Notes under the pieces: model-generated
Told to the model about the DNA's origin: nothing
Seen by the model: only the letters and a program-made list of their open reading frames with translations
The model's database searches: none
Position numbers and translations under genes: made by a program
Assembly: GCA_028015205.1 (NCBI GenBank)
Contig: CM051518.1
Coordinates: 34,562,001 to 34,626,000, forward strand
Source of the DNA: Mytilisepta virgata
Taxonomy: Eukaryota > Mollusca > Bivalvia > Mytilida > Mytilidae
Length of the DNA: 64,000 nt
Direction: 5' to 3'
Shown: piece by piece, positions 47,317 through 57,700 of the stretch
Numbering within the stretch: the stretch's first letter is position 1
How the letters are laid out: the number at the start of each line of letters is the position of its first letter

Positions 47317-47471
47317 ATGTGTAGCTAGGCAATAGACCAGAATATGTTTCCCAAGTTACTTGGAACAGCTTAGTGTTCTATTGCCCAAAGCCAATGGCCT
47401 AGGGAAATAGAACACATGAGCTGTTCCCAGTAGCAAGGGAAAATATTCTGGTCTATTGCCTGGCTACATAT
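47317..47471. mobile_element. Foldback MITE, about 155 bp
   Basis: A long imperfect palindrome. The left arm begins ATGTGTAGCTAGGCAATAGA, and the right arm ends with the near-inverse CTATTGCCTGGCTACATAT. Both arms contain the GGAACAGC/GCTGTTCC and GTTCTATTGCCC-type motifs. The whole could fold into one hairpin. A short related palindrome, CAATAGAACG-T-CGTTCTATTG, lies near 48,749-48,769. Confidence 0.75.
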
Positions 47472-47830
47472 CCAATTAAAGAACCTTTGTGAGCACGCTC
47501 ACATACCCCACGTCTTCATATTGTCACTGGAGAAACAAAATCTCACTTCACAAGTAAAATGAACACAATCAAATGCTTACCTTCACATATTTATCCTAAT
47601 TTGAATGGCAGCATATTGGGAATATGGAACAGGGATTACTCTAGCATAGTATACTTTGTCTTTTAGTATATACATATGGTCAATACAGGAGCCAGAAATA
47701 TGAGTAGGTGAATGCACAACTTGACAGAAATCTTTTGTAGCCAATGCTTTTATTAATAAGTTCAAAGGAGCTGCGATGACAAACTACTGTTCAGTATATT
47801 TTGGGGAATTTAAATTCCAAGCGAGAGTAG
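47472..47830. other. Non-coding stretch, no gene seen
   Basis: No supported gene. The 60-codon reverse frame at 47,583-47,765 (with SPTHISGSCIDHMYI) vaguely recalls the endonuclease region of LINE elements (a TH-x-G-x-x-x-D-H pattern). It may be a tiny retroelement scrap, but the evidence is thin. Confidence 0.3.
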
Positions 47831-47844
47831 TCAACAGTAATAGT

Positions 47845-48549
47845 ATAGTGAGGCAAATAAGTTCAAAGGGGCATAACTACTGGAAAAAAAAATTGAATCG
47901 TAATTTCCTGTCGATATGCACATCTACGTAGTATGTCCTTATTATCTGAAAAGGTTTCATGAAATTCTGTTGTGTGGTTTGAGAGGAGTTGCGATGACAA
48001 ACTGTTGCAGTAGTACATTAAAGTAAATAAGTTCAAAGGGGCGTAACTCCTAGAAAAAAAAAATTGAATCGCAATTTCCTGTTGATATGCACATCTACGT
48101 AGTATGTCATTATCTGAAAAGGTTTCATGAAATTCTGTTGTGTGGTTTGAGAGGAGTTGCGATGACAAAATGTTGCAGTAGTACATTAAAGTAAATAAGT
48201 TCAAAGGGGCGTAACTCCTAGAAAAAAAAAATGAATCGCAATTTCCTGTCGATATGTGCAACTACATATAGTATGTCCTTATTATCTAAAAAGATTTCGT
48301 GAAATTCTGTTGTGTGGTTTGAGAGGAGTTGCGATGACAAACTGTTGCAGTAGTACATTAAAGTAAATAAGTTCAAAGGGGCGTAACTCCTAGAAAAAAA
48401 ATTGAATCGCAATTTCCTGTCGATATGCACAACTACATAGTATGTCCTTATTATCTAAAAAGGTTTCGTGAAAATTCTGTCGTGTGGTTTGAGAGGAGTT
48501 GCGATGACAAGAAACAGGACTGACGGACTGACGGACGGACGGACAGACG

Positions 48550-48584
<35 letters not shown>

Positions 48585-48600
48585 CCGTTGCGTGGGGTAT
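47845..48600 (+). repeat. Tandem repeat of about 150-160 bp, four to five copies, with GGAC-type tail
   Basis: Units share AATAAGTTCAAAGGGGCGTA, ACTCCTAGAAAAAAA, TTGAATCGCAATTTCCTGTC and GTGTGGTTTGAGAGGAGTTG. The last is followed by a (GACG)n-like microsatellite (48,514-48,558) and then a tail with CCCTCCGCAACCCGTTGCG. This looks like the 3' part of an interspersed element with internal tandem units. The reverse-strand frames through it are repeat artefacts. Confidence 0.85.
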
Positions 48601-49735
48601 AATAACTGTTTTATTACCTAATTATATTTTTGGGATGTACATTTTTGTATTTTCAAAGTTTTGGGATAAAGAGATACGAATAAATTTAACAATATACAGT
48701 TATTTAAAACGTCAAAAGGTTGCGGCCAATAGAACGCTACACCGGGCAATAGAACGTCGTTCTATTGTCCTATAGACAAAATAAAAGTGAAATAGGATTA
48801 AAACTAAAATATCTCTAATAGAAAGGTAATTAATATATTATTAGGTAATAATCGATTTAAGCCACCATTTTCGCTTTGTAAAGTATCATAGTATAAATCT
48901 GATATAAACTTATCGGGCAAACGTCCTCGGGCATAAAATACTTAGACGCTTTGCAAATCAATGAATAAATGGTAGCCTAAAGTTATCATTACTTACAGTA
49001 AAATCAATGGAAGATGAAACTAAAGTGTGATTTTTAATTATATATCTTTCTTAATTATTGTTGTGAGTGGAGTGTCTAGGTGAATTGTCTATACTCAACA
49101 TCTTTGACAGAGTCTATATAGTGCCACTCACAGGCAATAATACTGTTGTCAGGAGGTATTTCAACTGGTACAATGCAATAATTGTCATAAAAAGCATGAA
49201 TTTTTTACGTGACAGGCAAGACTAAACATAAAAGTCAATGATTTTTTCAATTTTATCCAATATGAAAATGTTTTTCTTGTCTCTCTTGACCTATATTCTG
49301 GCAAACTTGTTATAACATTTACCAATCTGCCGATAAACGTCTTGTTTATTATTTTAAGATATTGAAGCCAACATGGCCAGTAAAACTATAAGAAAACAAG
49401 TCAAAGATTAATTTGACGATTACTGTCATCATGGTTTTATGTATAACTAATTTTCTTCCGTAACGCTTTCCTTATAGAGCCGTGACTGATCGCTGCTAGC
49501 TAACTTATTTTAAAACTTTAGTAAACCGGCACGACACACGGCTAGAAAGGTTTCTATGGAGGGCCTTTCATTTTTCATATTCATTTCATATTTTACGCCG
49601 TTTTCATTGCATTCCAACTTCAATATTTGTATATAATGCAGATATACATTGTATAATATAATTTTTATTTTTTTTTGCATTAATTTAACATCAAACAAAA
49701 ACAAAATCATTTAGTACTGTTTATATTGTCAATAT
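48601..49735. other. Non-coding stretch with one small perfect palindrome
   Basis: AT-rich DNA with no supported gene. Near 48,749-48,769 is the perfect inverted repeat CAATAGAACG-T-CGTTCTATTG, related to the foldback element at 47,317. Confidence 0.4.
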
Positions 49736-49739
49736 GTAA

Positions 49740-51860
49740 TTATAAAAGTTTTGAAAGCAGATCAAATACCCTTGTCAACAAGTACAAATGTATCAGCAAC
49801 ATTCAAACGTGGGAAATGTTTTTGAAAGCAGTGGAAGTCATTCTTGTAAACACCAGGGCTGAGCGATCGGGTAGTTGGGCTCTTCACTTGAAGTCAGTGT
49901 CTTCTATGTTGCCATATTTTTTTTGTATCTGACAAAACAAACTATGCTAGATGGACTCCAGCATTTTTGTATCTGACAAAACAATCTATGCTAGATGGAC
50001 TCCAGCATACATCCTTGACATGTTAAATTTGCCGGATTAAGTCACAGCTGCTTTTCTGTCGGACAGGTTTGCAGTTAAAATAATTGATAAAGGAAATCAA
50101 GAGAAATGGTGGTATTGATGGTCTGTCTCGACAAAAGTCAGCTTTGCTTCAAAGGATGATTACCCGACAAGTTTTAGCACATTTTGGTTCTAACATGAAG
50201 GAGCGGTCTACTAAATGTGCGACTGATTTAGAGTCCGAACATGAGGAAAATCGTCAAAAAGCTATAATACGCGATGAAGATCGTGTACTAAGCCATTTTC
50301 AGAAAAAAAGACAAATGCATTCATATAAGAAGAGTGCCCCAAAGAGTTTATTGAATATTATATAATGATTGCTACAAAAGCTCACCAGATCTTCACTGAA
50401 AACATGACCAATCAGGAGAATTGGTCAAGTCCTATATAAATCCGGAACTTGTCTTTCGTCGTGCCCTTTTTCTGGCCTATGCACGAGAAGATGTTACAAT
50501 GGAAAAAGTCTTAGAGTTTCCAGCTGGCCCCATTCCAACGGCTATATTTCACGATGATGGGTCCATGCGTAATGCTGTAAGTCTGATTTTATCCATGTCC
50601 TTGAAAGTAAAGACTGCTAATCATTCAAATTACCACCATGTAGTGAAATGATATCAGTTTTATCAGAGATAGTATGAGTATAATTCCAAGCCTAGATGTT
50701 AAGAGGTTTATTACTTCTGGGGACCTGGCAAAACACTATTTCAAACTTTTGGTCCACTTGCCAATTTCCTACAGGTTCCTTTAGGTGTCTTATGGATGTT
50801 TATGACTGATATGATACTAAAGATTCTACAAAAATCAGCTGAATAAACCAAACGGTCAACTGTTTTCGACGGAGAAAGGATATACAATGTCACAGAAAGT
50901 ATGACAATCCCAGAATGGAAGAAATGTTTAGGGTCGTCAAAGAATAATCAGAATTTGACTAAATTTTTAGGCGATTATTTGCCCCTTCACTTTCAAGAAC
51001 CTGGATTAAATAACAGACAACAGTTTATTTTGGCAGGTGCTTTTGTTAACCCAGAGGTTGTTAAGAGGTTTACATCCACTACTGTTACTGATATTCCAGA
51101 GTTGTTCAGTACACAAGAAGAGGCAGATACGAGACTCATTCTGCATTTAGTATCAGCTGATAAACAGTATGGGGTAGATGATGAACCTGGTAGGATCGTG
51201 ATTAAGTTCTCTGACACAGATATTTTGTTGTTATGTGTAAATGTGTTACCTCAGCTACTGAACACAAGCGAAATGTGGTTCAAACCGGTACTATAACATC
51301 AGTAAAAGACGGAAGGAGGTTTATACCGACACATGAAGTTTGCAAATCAATTGGTCTTCCGTATGCCAGATATAATCAGCTGCTCATGCTCTTATCGGCT
51401 GTGAAACCACATCCTCCTATTTGGCATAGGTAAAATTTCAGTTTATAAGACTTTGTTGGCAAACCCTTAAATGTATCAGTCACTGGTAGATCTATGTAGC
51501 ACGGATGTGGACGGGGCCATAAAAGCGGGGAGGCGTCTCGTCGCTGATCTCTACGATAGTACATATTCTCACATGGAATTAAATAAGCTAATAGTTAAGT
51601 TGGCATCTTCTGCAGAAGTTTAGTGTGTCTTCCCCATTCAGAGGCAGCATTTAGGCAGCCCATGCTTCGTGCGTCCTTTCAAGTCTATAGGATACGGTTT
51701 GCAACGGTCATGTAATGTCCTTATTAAGAAATTCTTCGGTGGTCAGATGTCTTCAGGTTTTCTGAAAGACCTGATTTGTAAATCTAAAGGTAAAAATGTT
51801 TGTAGCGAGTCCTATACCTGTCCTTGGACAGACTTTTGCAGGTACCAGTGATTACAGTTG
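49740..51860 (+). pseudogene. Decayed copy of a large invertebrate EADTR/GC-TTS family, possibly FEN/PIN-like
   Basis: Successive + strand frame pieces follow the order of a family that I remember as abundant in molluscs and cnidarians: ILVNTRAERSGSWALHL (about 49,840-49,890), YARWTPAYILDMLNLP (near 49,990-50,035), NGGIDGLSRQKSALLQ (50,108), EFPAGPIPTAIFHDDGSMR (near 50,515), STQEEADTRLILH (near 51,110), IKFSDTDILLLC (near 51,200), GRRFIPTHEVCKSIGLP (near 51,310) and, in another frame, IGCETTSSY (near 51,390). It ends with a Cys-bearing tail near 51,800. There are at least four frameshifts or stops and a 44-bp tandem duplication near 49,920-50,009. It is a pseudogene. The order EAD-TR, S-DTD, GC-TTS and GK resembles FEN-type nucleases (EAEA, EDxD, GCDY and a following helical motif). 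That fold is my inference. Confidence 0.7.
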
Positions 51861-51989
51861 CCAGAGAAACGAAGACTAGAAATGCACGTATCCTAGGGTA
51901 TGCGTAGAGAACGATGACGATTAATTTGTTGTAAATGATATTAGTTCTTGACCGTAGTTTCAGTCTCATATTCGGGGGAAGGGGGGGGG

Positions 51990-52059
51990 GGGGTGTAGTA
52001 CTTGCAGAGTTTCCACTTATATGGATACTGGTTTTTTACATGCGTAATAAGTATATATT
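51990..52059. other. G-homopolymer region
   Basis: A run of G with one AA break just before this stretch (about 51,975-51,993), likely length-variable, then AT-rich DNA. Confidence 0.4.
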
Positions 52060-52211
52060 ATCTGCATTTTGACAGCTAGATATCGTAAAATATCATCCCG
52101 TGAGCCAGAATATGAAGTTTGGGACGAGTGAGCGTAGCGAACGAGACCCAAGTCTTCATATTCTGTCGAGCGGGATGATATTTTACGATATCTAGCTGTC
52201 AAAATGCAGAT
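52060..52211. mobile_element. Foldback MITE, about 152 bp
   Basis: Two arms of about 60 bp in near-perfect inverse orientation: ATCTGCATTTTGACAGCTAG at the left and CTAGCTGTCAAAATGCAGAT at the right. They also share the GGGATGATATTTTACGATAT block. The loop of about 23 bp holds GAGTGAGCGTAGCGAACGAG, itself a small inverted repeat (TGAGCG/CGAACG region). No coding capacity. Confidence 0.85.
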
Positions 52212-52955
52212 GATATTTTTATCATCTTAAGTACTAATCTGAAACGTAAAAATTTGTAAACTATCTAAATTCTCCCAAATTATCGCGGGAAAAGTATGGA
52301 TTCTTCATCCCAACGACAACAACACGTACGTTGTTTACCATACCAATAAGTATATATATGTCCTGAATGTTCATGTAAAATATCTTATAAACGATATAAA
52401 TACATACATTAGGGTGTATTTTTATTTTTTTTAAAAGAAAATCAGTCTGGAAATCTTTGTTCATGATTTTCCGGGAAACTAAAGAACCCGCTTTCAAACT
52501 TGCAACCTCGTGACGTCATAGTCCGTCTCCATTCGCGAAACAACGTCTGACTTAAATATGCGCAACATAAAATAATCATTCAACTTTAACCAAGGATACT
52601 ACATATTTAAACATCATTTAGTTGTATTAGTACTAATTCAGGCGAAAATATGGCTATGAAAATATAAAGCGTACATTTAATAAATTGTTTTAATCGCAAA
52701 TAATGAAATGCAATGGAAAGAGCGGAAAGAAGTCCCAGCAGACATTATCAGCATCGAGGAAAGACACATTTTGTTGATGTCACTTTTATAAATTTCTTCA
52801 TCATTCATTTAAATAAAACGCCATAATATAAAAAATGAACACCAGATCTTGATATATTTATTAATATTTTGCAATTTTGAAAGTTATTTAATAAGTTCTA
52901 AGCTGCCAAACGTTGGGAGAATTTGTTGATAATGCCTGCTGACTGTTGATAACTC
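52212..52955. other. Non-coding stretch, no gene seen
   Basis: No supported gene. It includes the CRE-like site at 52,511 and, on the reverse strand, could be the 3' region of the small frame at 52,960-53,181. Confidence 0.35.
52511..52518. promoter_or_regulatory. CRE-like palindrome TGACGTCA
   Basis: A perfect full-site cAMP response element in a locally CG-richer stretch (52,505-52,565). No start site or gene is evident next to it, so function is uncertain. Other copies lie at 42,825-42,832 (within the LINE relic) and 60,531-60,538. Confidence 0.3.
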
Positions 52956-52959
52956 CTGC

Positions 52960-53181
52960 TCAGCGCACGCGCTTCTTGATACGAATTTTACGGAGCTGCT
53001 CAATAAGCTGATAGAATCGCAGGGAAGGATGATAAATATGATTTAATGTTCTATGTTTCATACCTAACTTTTGATTAACAAGAATTTGTAAATAATCTGC
53101 TAGAAAATTAAAAGTCTCATTATTGCATTTCGGGACGGTTTCTTGGTCCATGTTTTTTCTATCGATTGCTGAACATCTCAA
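52960..53181 (-). CDS. Small unrecognised protein or C-terminal exon
   Basis: A - strand frame of 73 codons. The second Met (residue 11, context AAAAACATGG) has the better start context and gives 63 residues, from MDQETVPKCNNETFNFLADY to a basic end KIRIKKRVR. The composition is unlike the AT-driven noise frames nearby: it alternates amphipathic helices (NFLADYLQILVNQ, LRFYQLIEQLRKI) with few low-complexity runs. It could be a small single-exon gene or the last exon of a longer one. I do not recognise it and see no confirmed splice site. Confidence 0.35.
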   Translation of the reverse strand: MRCSAIDRKNMDQETVPKCNNETFNFLADYLQILVNQKLGMKHRTLNHIYHPSLRFYQLIEQLRKIRIKKRVR

Positions 53182-54487
53182 ATAATTGGTAAAGAATAAT
53201 ATCAGATACCTTCATATTCAATGTAAATTAGTTATTCGTATTGTACGATTAATACCTGACTTTAAATTCCGGTTTAAAGTAGGAGACTGTCAATTTCGAC
53301 TGAAGAGAAAAGGGGGCATAATTTAACATCTCTCATTGGTTTTTTCCCTTGATTCTTTTCAATTTCTTAGATTAAGATATCTGACATATAACAGAAAAGA
53401 GGAATTAATGAAAATTTTTGCTTGGTTGCCCAAATATACATTGAAGTCTTTGAAATTGTCAAAAAATTTGATTTTGACTTTTTGACCTTTAGCTTTTAAT
53501 CTCGTCAATTTGCGCAAACTTTACGATCAGTCGAAATTGAAGGCACAAACTATTATCTTCATGAAAAGGTGTAAATTAGCCGTGTGTCAGGGTGGTTGGC
53601 AAAACACCGGAATTGGCTATTGATTAGTCCATCGCAGAGCCTTAGAATTACTTGTCATAACAATTATAAACGCGTATAGATTGATTGATGAATAATGACA
53701 TCAGGATTTCTAATGAAACCCTGTTTTATAGATGTTGTGTTGAATTTCCGTAATAATGCCTGCTACATAAATGTAGTACCAAGGTCAATTCTCTGTTTCT
53801 TAATGTCTTAAGTAAAAGAAATGATAAGTCTTTCCGCTTCTTTTACATTGGGAAGTTAACGAGTTATATTTTCGGATTACTAATAGTTCATACTACTGTA
53901 TTAAAACATCCCAACATTAATAAAAACATAACAATTGTTTATTTCATAGCCACAATAATTAATTTTTTGAACTTAATAATGGTTTTGTTTACGCTCACAT
54001 ATTCTTTTATAATATATATCTGAAATGTATGCAAAACCTTTGTCCGAATATCAGTTTACAAACATCAGTATTAAAACAATGGATCTTTAGAAATGTTTAT
54101 CTAAGTTAGAAATAAGGTTCAAAGTTTATTTGAATATATTTAAATACATTTATGACATCTTTGGACATTTTCTGGTGTACAAACAGATAGTTTGTAAAAT
54201 ATGCACCATGTTCCCATTGTCATTAAAATATAGTGCATTGTTTTTGCTAAAAATCCAAAAATGTAACAAATTTAAGAATATCTTTATTATATAGTTAATA
54301 TATATTATATCATATTTTACACAATTAGACACCCCATTGGAACCTCAGCTGACATACAGTGTACGTCATCAGGTTCAATATACTAAAATGATTCCCTAAC
54401 TGACTGAATATATCAGAATCTTTATTGAAAATTTCTAGAAAAAAATGTAATTTAAAGAAAGAAAATATACAAATTAGATATAAGAAA
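53182..54487. other. Non-coding stretch upstream of the CARD gene
   Basis: AT-rich DNA that must hold any promoter and upstream untranslated exon of the CARD gene. Several TATATA-type runs occur (54,290-54,315) but none is convincing as a TATA box. The ORF could be read from an upstream ATG at 54,425, giving 21 extra basic residues. Confidence 0.35.
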
Positions 54488-54791
54488 ATGGGAAGTGTGG
54501 ACGAAGAAACATTATGGAAACATTGGATGTACTTGAAGAATGAACTCCATGTCGAAGATCTGCTAAATGATCTGGTTTCTTCCGGAGTCTTCACACAATC
54601 ACAACAAAATGAAATTTTACATGTGATTCCAAACACTAGACAAATGAAAGCAGAAAGGTTTCTGAAAGTTTTAATACAGTCAGGAGAAAAGGGTTTCGAT
54701 GTGTTCTGTGAGATATTACGACGAAATAGAGATAACAGATATCAAGCTGTAATAGATAAACTCAATATATCTGTTACTGGTTCAGAGCCTG
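54488..54791 (+). CDS. CARD exon of the adaptor gene (exon 1)
   Basis: Encodes MGSVDEETLWKHWMYLKNEL onward: six-helix CARD features with the conserved pattern LHVEDLLNDLVSSGVFT, then a Q-N-E-I helix, the KAERFLKVLIQSG helix and the GFDVFCEILRR helix, which is very typical of CARDs. It ends in phase 1 at a perfect CTG-GTAAGT donor (54,792). The start at 54,488 is preferred over 54,425 because the extra residues are a Lys/Ile-rich, untypical run. The end of this exon has been amplified in the intron. Confidence 0.85.
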
Positions 54792-57700
54792 GTAAGTAAT
54801 GTCATACCGATCAACTCAATACAATGTGTATCTGTTATTTGGCGGAGGCTGGTAAGTTATGTAATACCATAGAACTATAATTGATAAACTGAAATATATG
54901 TTATTGGTACGCAGGCTGGTAAGTAAATTCATACCACAGAGGTATATATGTTACTGGTAAGTAATGTCATGCCATAGAAACACAATTGATAAACTCAATA
55001 TATATGTTAATTGGGCGGAGGCTGGCAAGTTATGTCACATCACAGAACTATTATTGATAAACAATATATTTGTTACTGGGGGAAAGTAGGGGGGGTGACT
55101 GGTAAGTAATGTCATGCCAATGAACAATAATTGATAAACTAAAAATCTGCTACTGGGGCGAAGGCTAGTGTAATGTTATGTCATAAACATATGATTAATA
55201 AACTCAACATATCTGTAACTGGTGCGGAAGTAAGTAGTGTCATACCACAGAACTGTGATAGATAAACTCAATATATGTGTTACTTGGGCGGAGGTTTGCA
55301 AGTAAAGTCATATCATAGAACTATATATAATAACCTCAATACATTTGTTACTGGGGTAGAGACATACCGTAGACTATAATTGATAAACTCGATTTACATT
55401 ATACCGGGGCGGACGCTGGTAAGTAATGCCATACCATAGAACTATAACTGATAAACTCAATGTATCTGTTACTGGTTCGGAGGCTGGTAAGTAATGTCAT
55501 ATCATAGAAACATAATTGATTAACTCAATAAATCTATTACCGAGGGAGATGAGTTTGCATAGAATCACAACAAAATGAAATTTTACATATGACTCCAAAC
55601 TCAAGACAAATAAAAGCAGAAAGATTTCTGAAAGTTTTAATACAGTCAGGAGAAAAGGGTTTCGATGTGTTCTGTGAGATATTACGACGAAATAGAGATA
55701 ATAGATATCAAGCTGTAATAGATAAACTCAGTATATCTGTTACTGGGACGGAGGCTGGTAAGTAATGTCATACCATAGAAACATAATTGATTAACTCAAT
55801 ACAAAAAATGTATATCTGTTACTGGTTCGGAGTCATACCATAGAACCATAATTGATCAACTCAGTACAGTGAATATCTATTACTGGGGCGTAGGTTGGTA
55901 AGTAATTTCATATTGTAGAACTTAATTGATAACTCAATATATCTGTTTCTGGGGCGGAGGCTGGTAAGCAATGTCTTATCGTATAACACAATATAGCCAT
56001 GACAAGAAGAGAGTCTTGTAAGTAAATAAAAAACTATAAGACTGTTATTATGTAATTACTGTCAAACATGTGTTAAGTATATGCCAAATATTGATCAGAA
56101 TAGATATTGTTAAACATTATCAGGAAATCAAAAATGGTGAATACGCATCAAACGAAATTATACTTATTACATGCAATCAAATATAAGAGACTACAGAAAA
56201 CCGTAAGCAAGTGTCAAATAAGAGTATATGCTGTCAAACATAACTGGCAAAGCAAAATTTGGTAGTTCAGCTCATATAAAGTATTAATTAAAACACTTGC
56301 AAAAAATAACGTGTGATAGAAAAGTATTATGCGCATATCGTGATTGCACAAACATACTGATCTTTACATTGCGTAGATGTTGTCAGCTGTCTGTCCCATA
56401 AAGTTGAGGACGATACTCTTCCAAATTATTCGTTTGAATTTTTTTTAGCCTGAAAGATCTAAAGAAGAGGAATTCTCTTCAGAAATAAGAACTGTTGATG
56501 GGAGAAATTCATTTATTCAAATCTGATCAGAATAAGTTAATTTTACTGAAGGTTAATACAGAAATCTGCATTGTACTAAGGAATTTAGTTGATATTACTA
56601 CCAGTGACATGATTTTGAAATATTTAGTTGGTAAATATGGAAATTCTGATAAAAGTAGAGGGGGGGGGGGGGGGGTTGCTCACAAAAAGATTGTTTTACT
56701 GGGGTGTCACACGATGAAAGTTTTTATTTCTGAAAAGTATATTAATTCTTAACGATAGCGGATCAATATCTAATATTAATCAATGGGTGTTCTATGGATT
56801 TGAGAAGTCCATATTTTATGATTTTATCAATTAGCACAACATATTATATCCTTTTTTCATGTTAATTTTGGCTTACGGGTGAAAATTCTTTTTATTGATT
56901 TATTCTACATATATTAATGTATAAACTGTACTAAATACAACAATTTATTCGGTATTTCAAACAAAACAAATCATTCTTTAATTTTTTCTTTTCATGTAAT
57001 TTTAAAGGAAAATTTCTAATCAATTTTTAGTATATAAAATATGATTTGCAATCATGTATCTAAAATGGCCTGTCCATATTTATATCAATATTCGTTTTTA
57101 GTGGTTTCTATTGTTATCAATTGTCTATCTTGCAATTTGTTTTAATTTAAAGTCATCGCTTGGCTGTCTGTCAATATCCATGGAACTTTCACAGGGCCTG
57201 TTATAATTAGAATAAGTAAAGAACTGCAATTATTTTGGTTAAATGCTGTTGCCATTTGATTATTCAACAACTATTATCAAGACCAATGCCTGTAAGCATA
57301 TAGTTTGTATTATCAATTCCCAACTGTTTATAAATCAGAATAGGGAGCTCATGCTTTCGGAACATAGCTCTATTGGGGGGGGGGTAATAATGTGATTCAT
57401 AACAGTGATGGTGGGTTGCCGATAAAAAAATAAAGTGAAAAATTTGATCCCACCCCCTTAGCTGATAAATAATGACTGTTCCCTTAATGATCTGGCCAAA
57501 ACTTAAAAAACCTCTATTAGAATCCGTCCATACTAATATTTAAATTTATTTGATCTTATTGTTTTTAATGGGCATTAACTTTAACCAGCCACTCATATTT
57601 TTAAACCAAAATATATTTTGAATATCAATTAATAAAGTACTTTGGTTACCCTGTTTAATCAGGTCAAAGGTTGGTATTTATCAAAATTAATAAACGGTTA

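Noticed and set aside
47863..48430. Reverse frames with repeated YAPLNLFTLMYYCN peptides
   Set aside because: Products of the ~150-160-bp tandem repeat; no start or domain support.
56495..56752. 85-codon plus frame with a poly-Gly run
   Set aside because: It crosses a G homopolymer within intron 1 of the CARD gene and has no domain or splice support.
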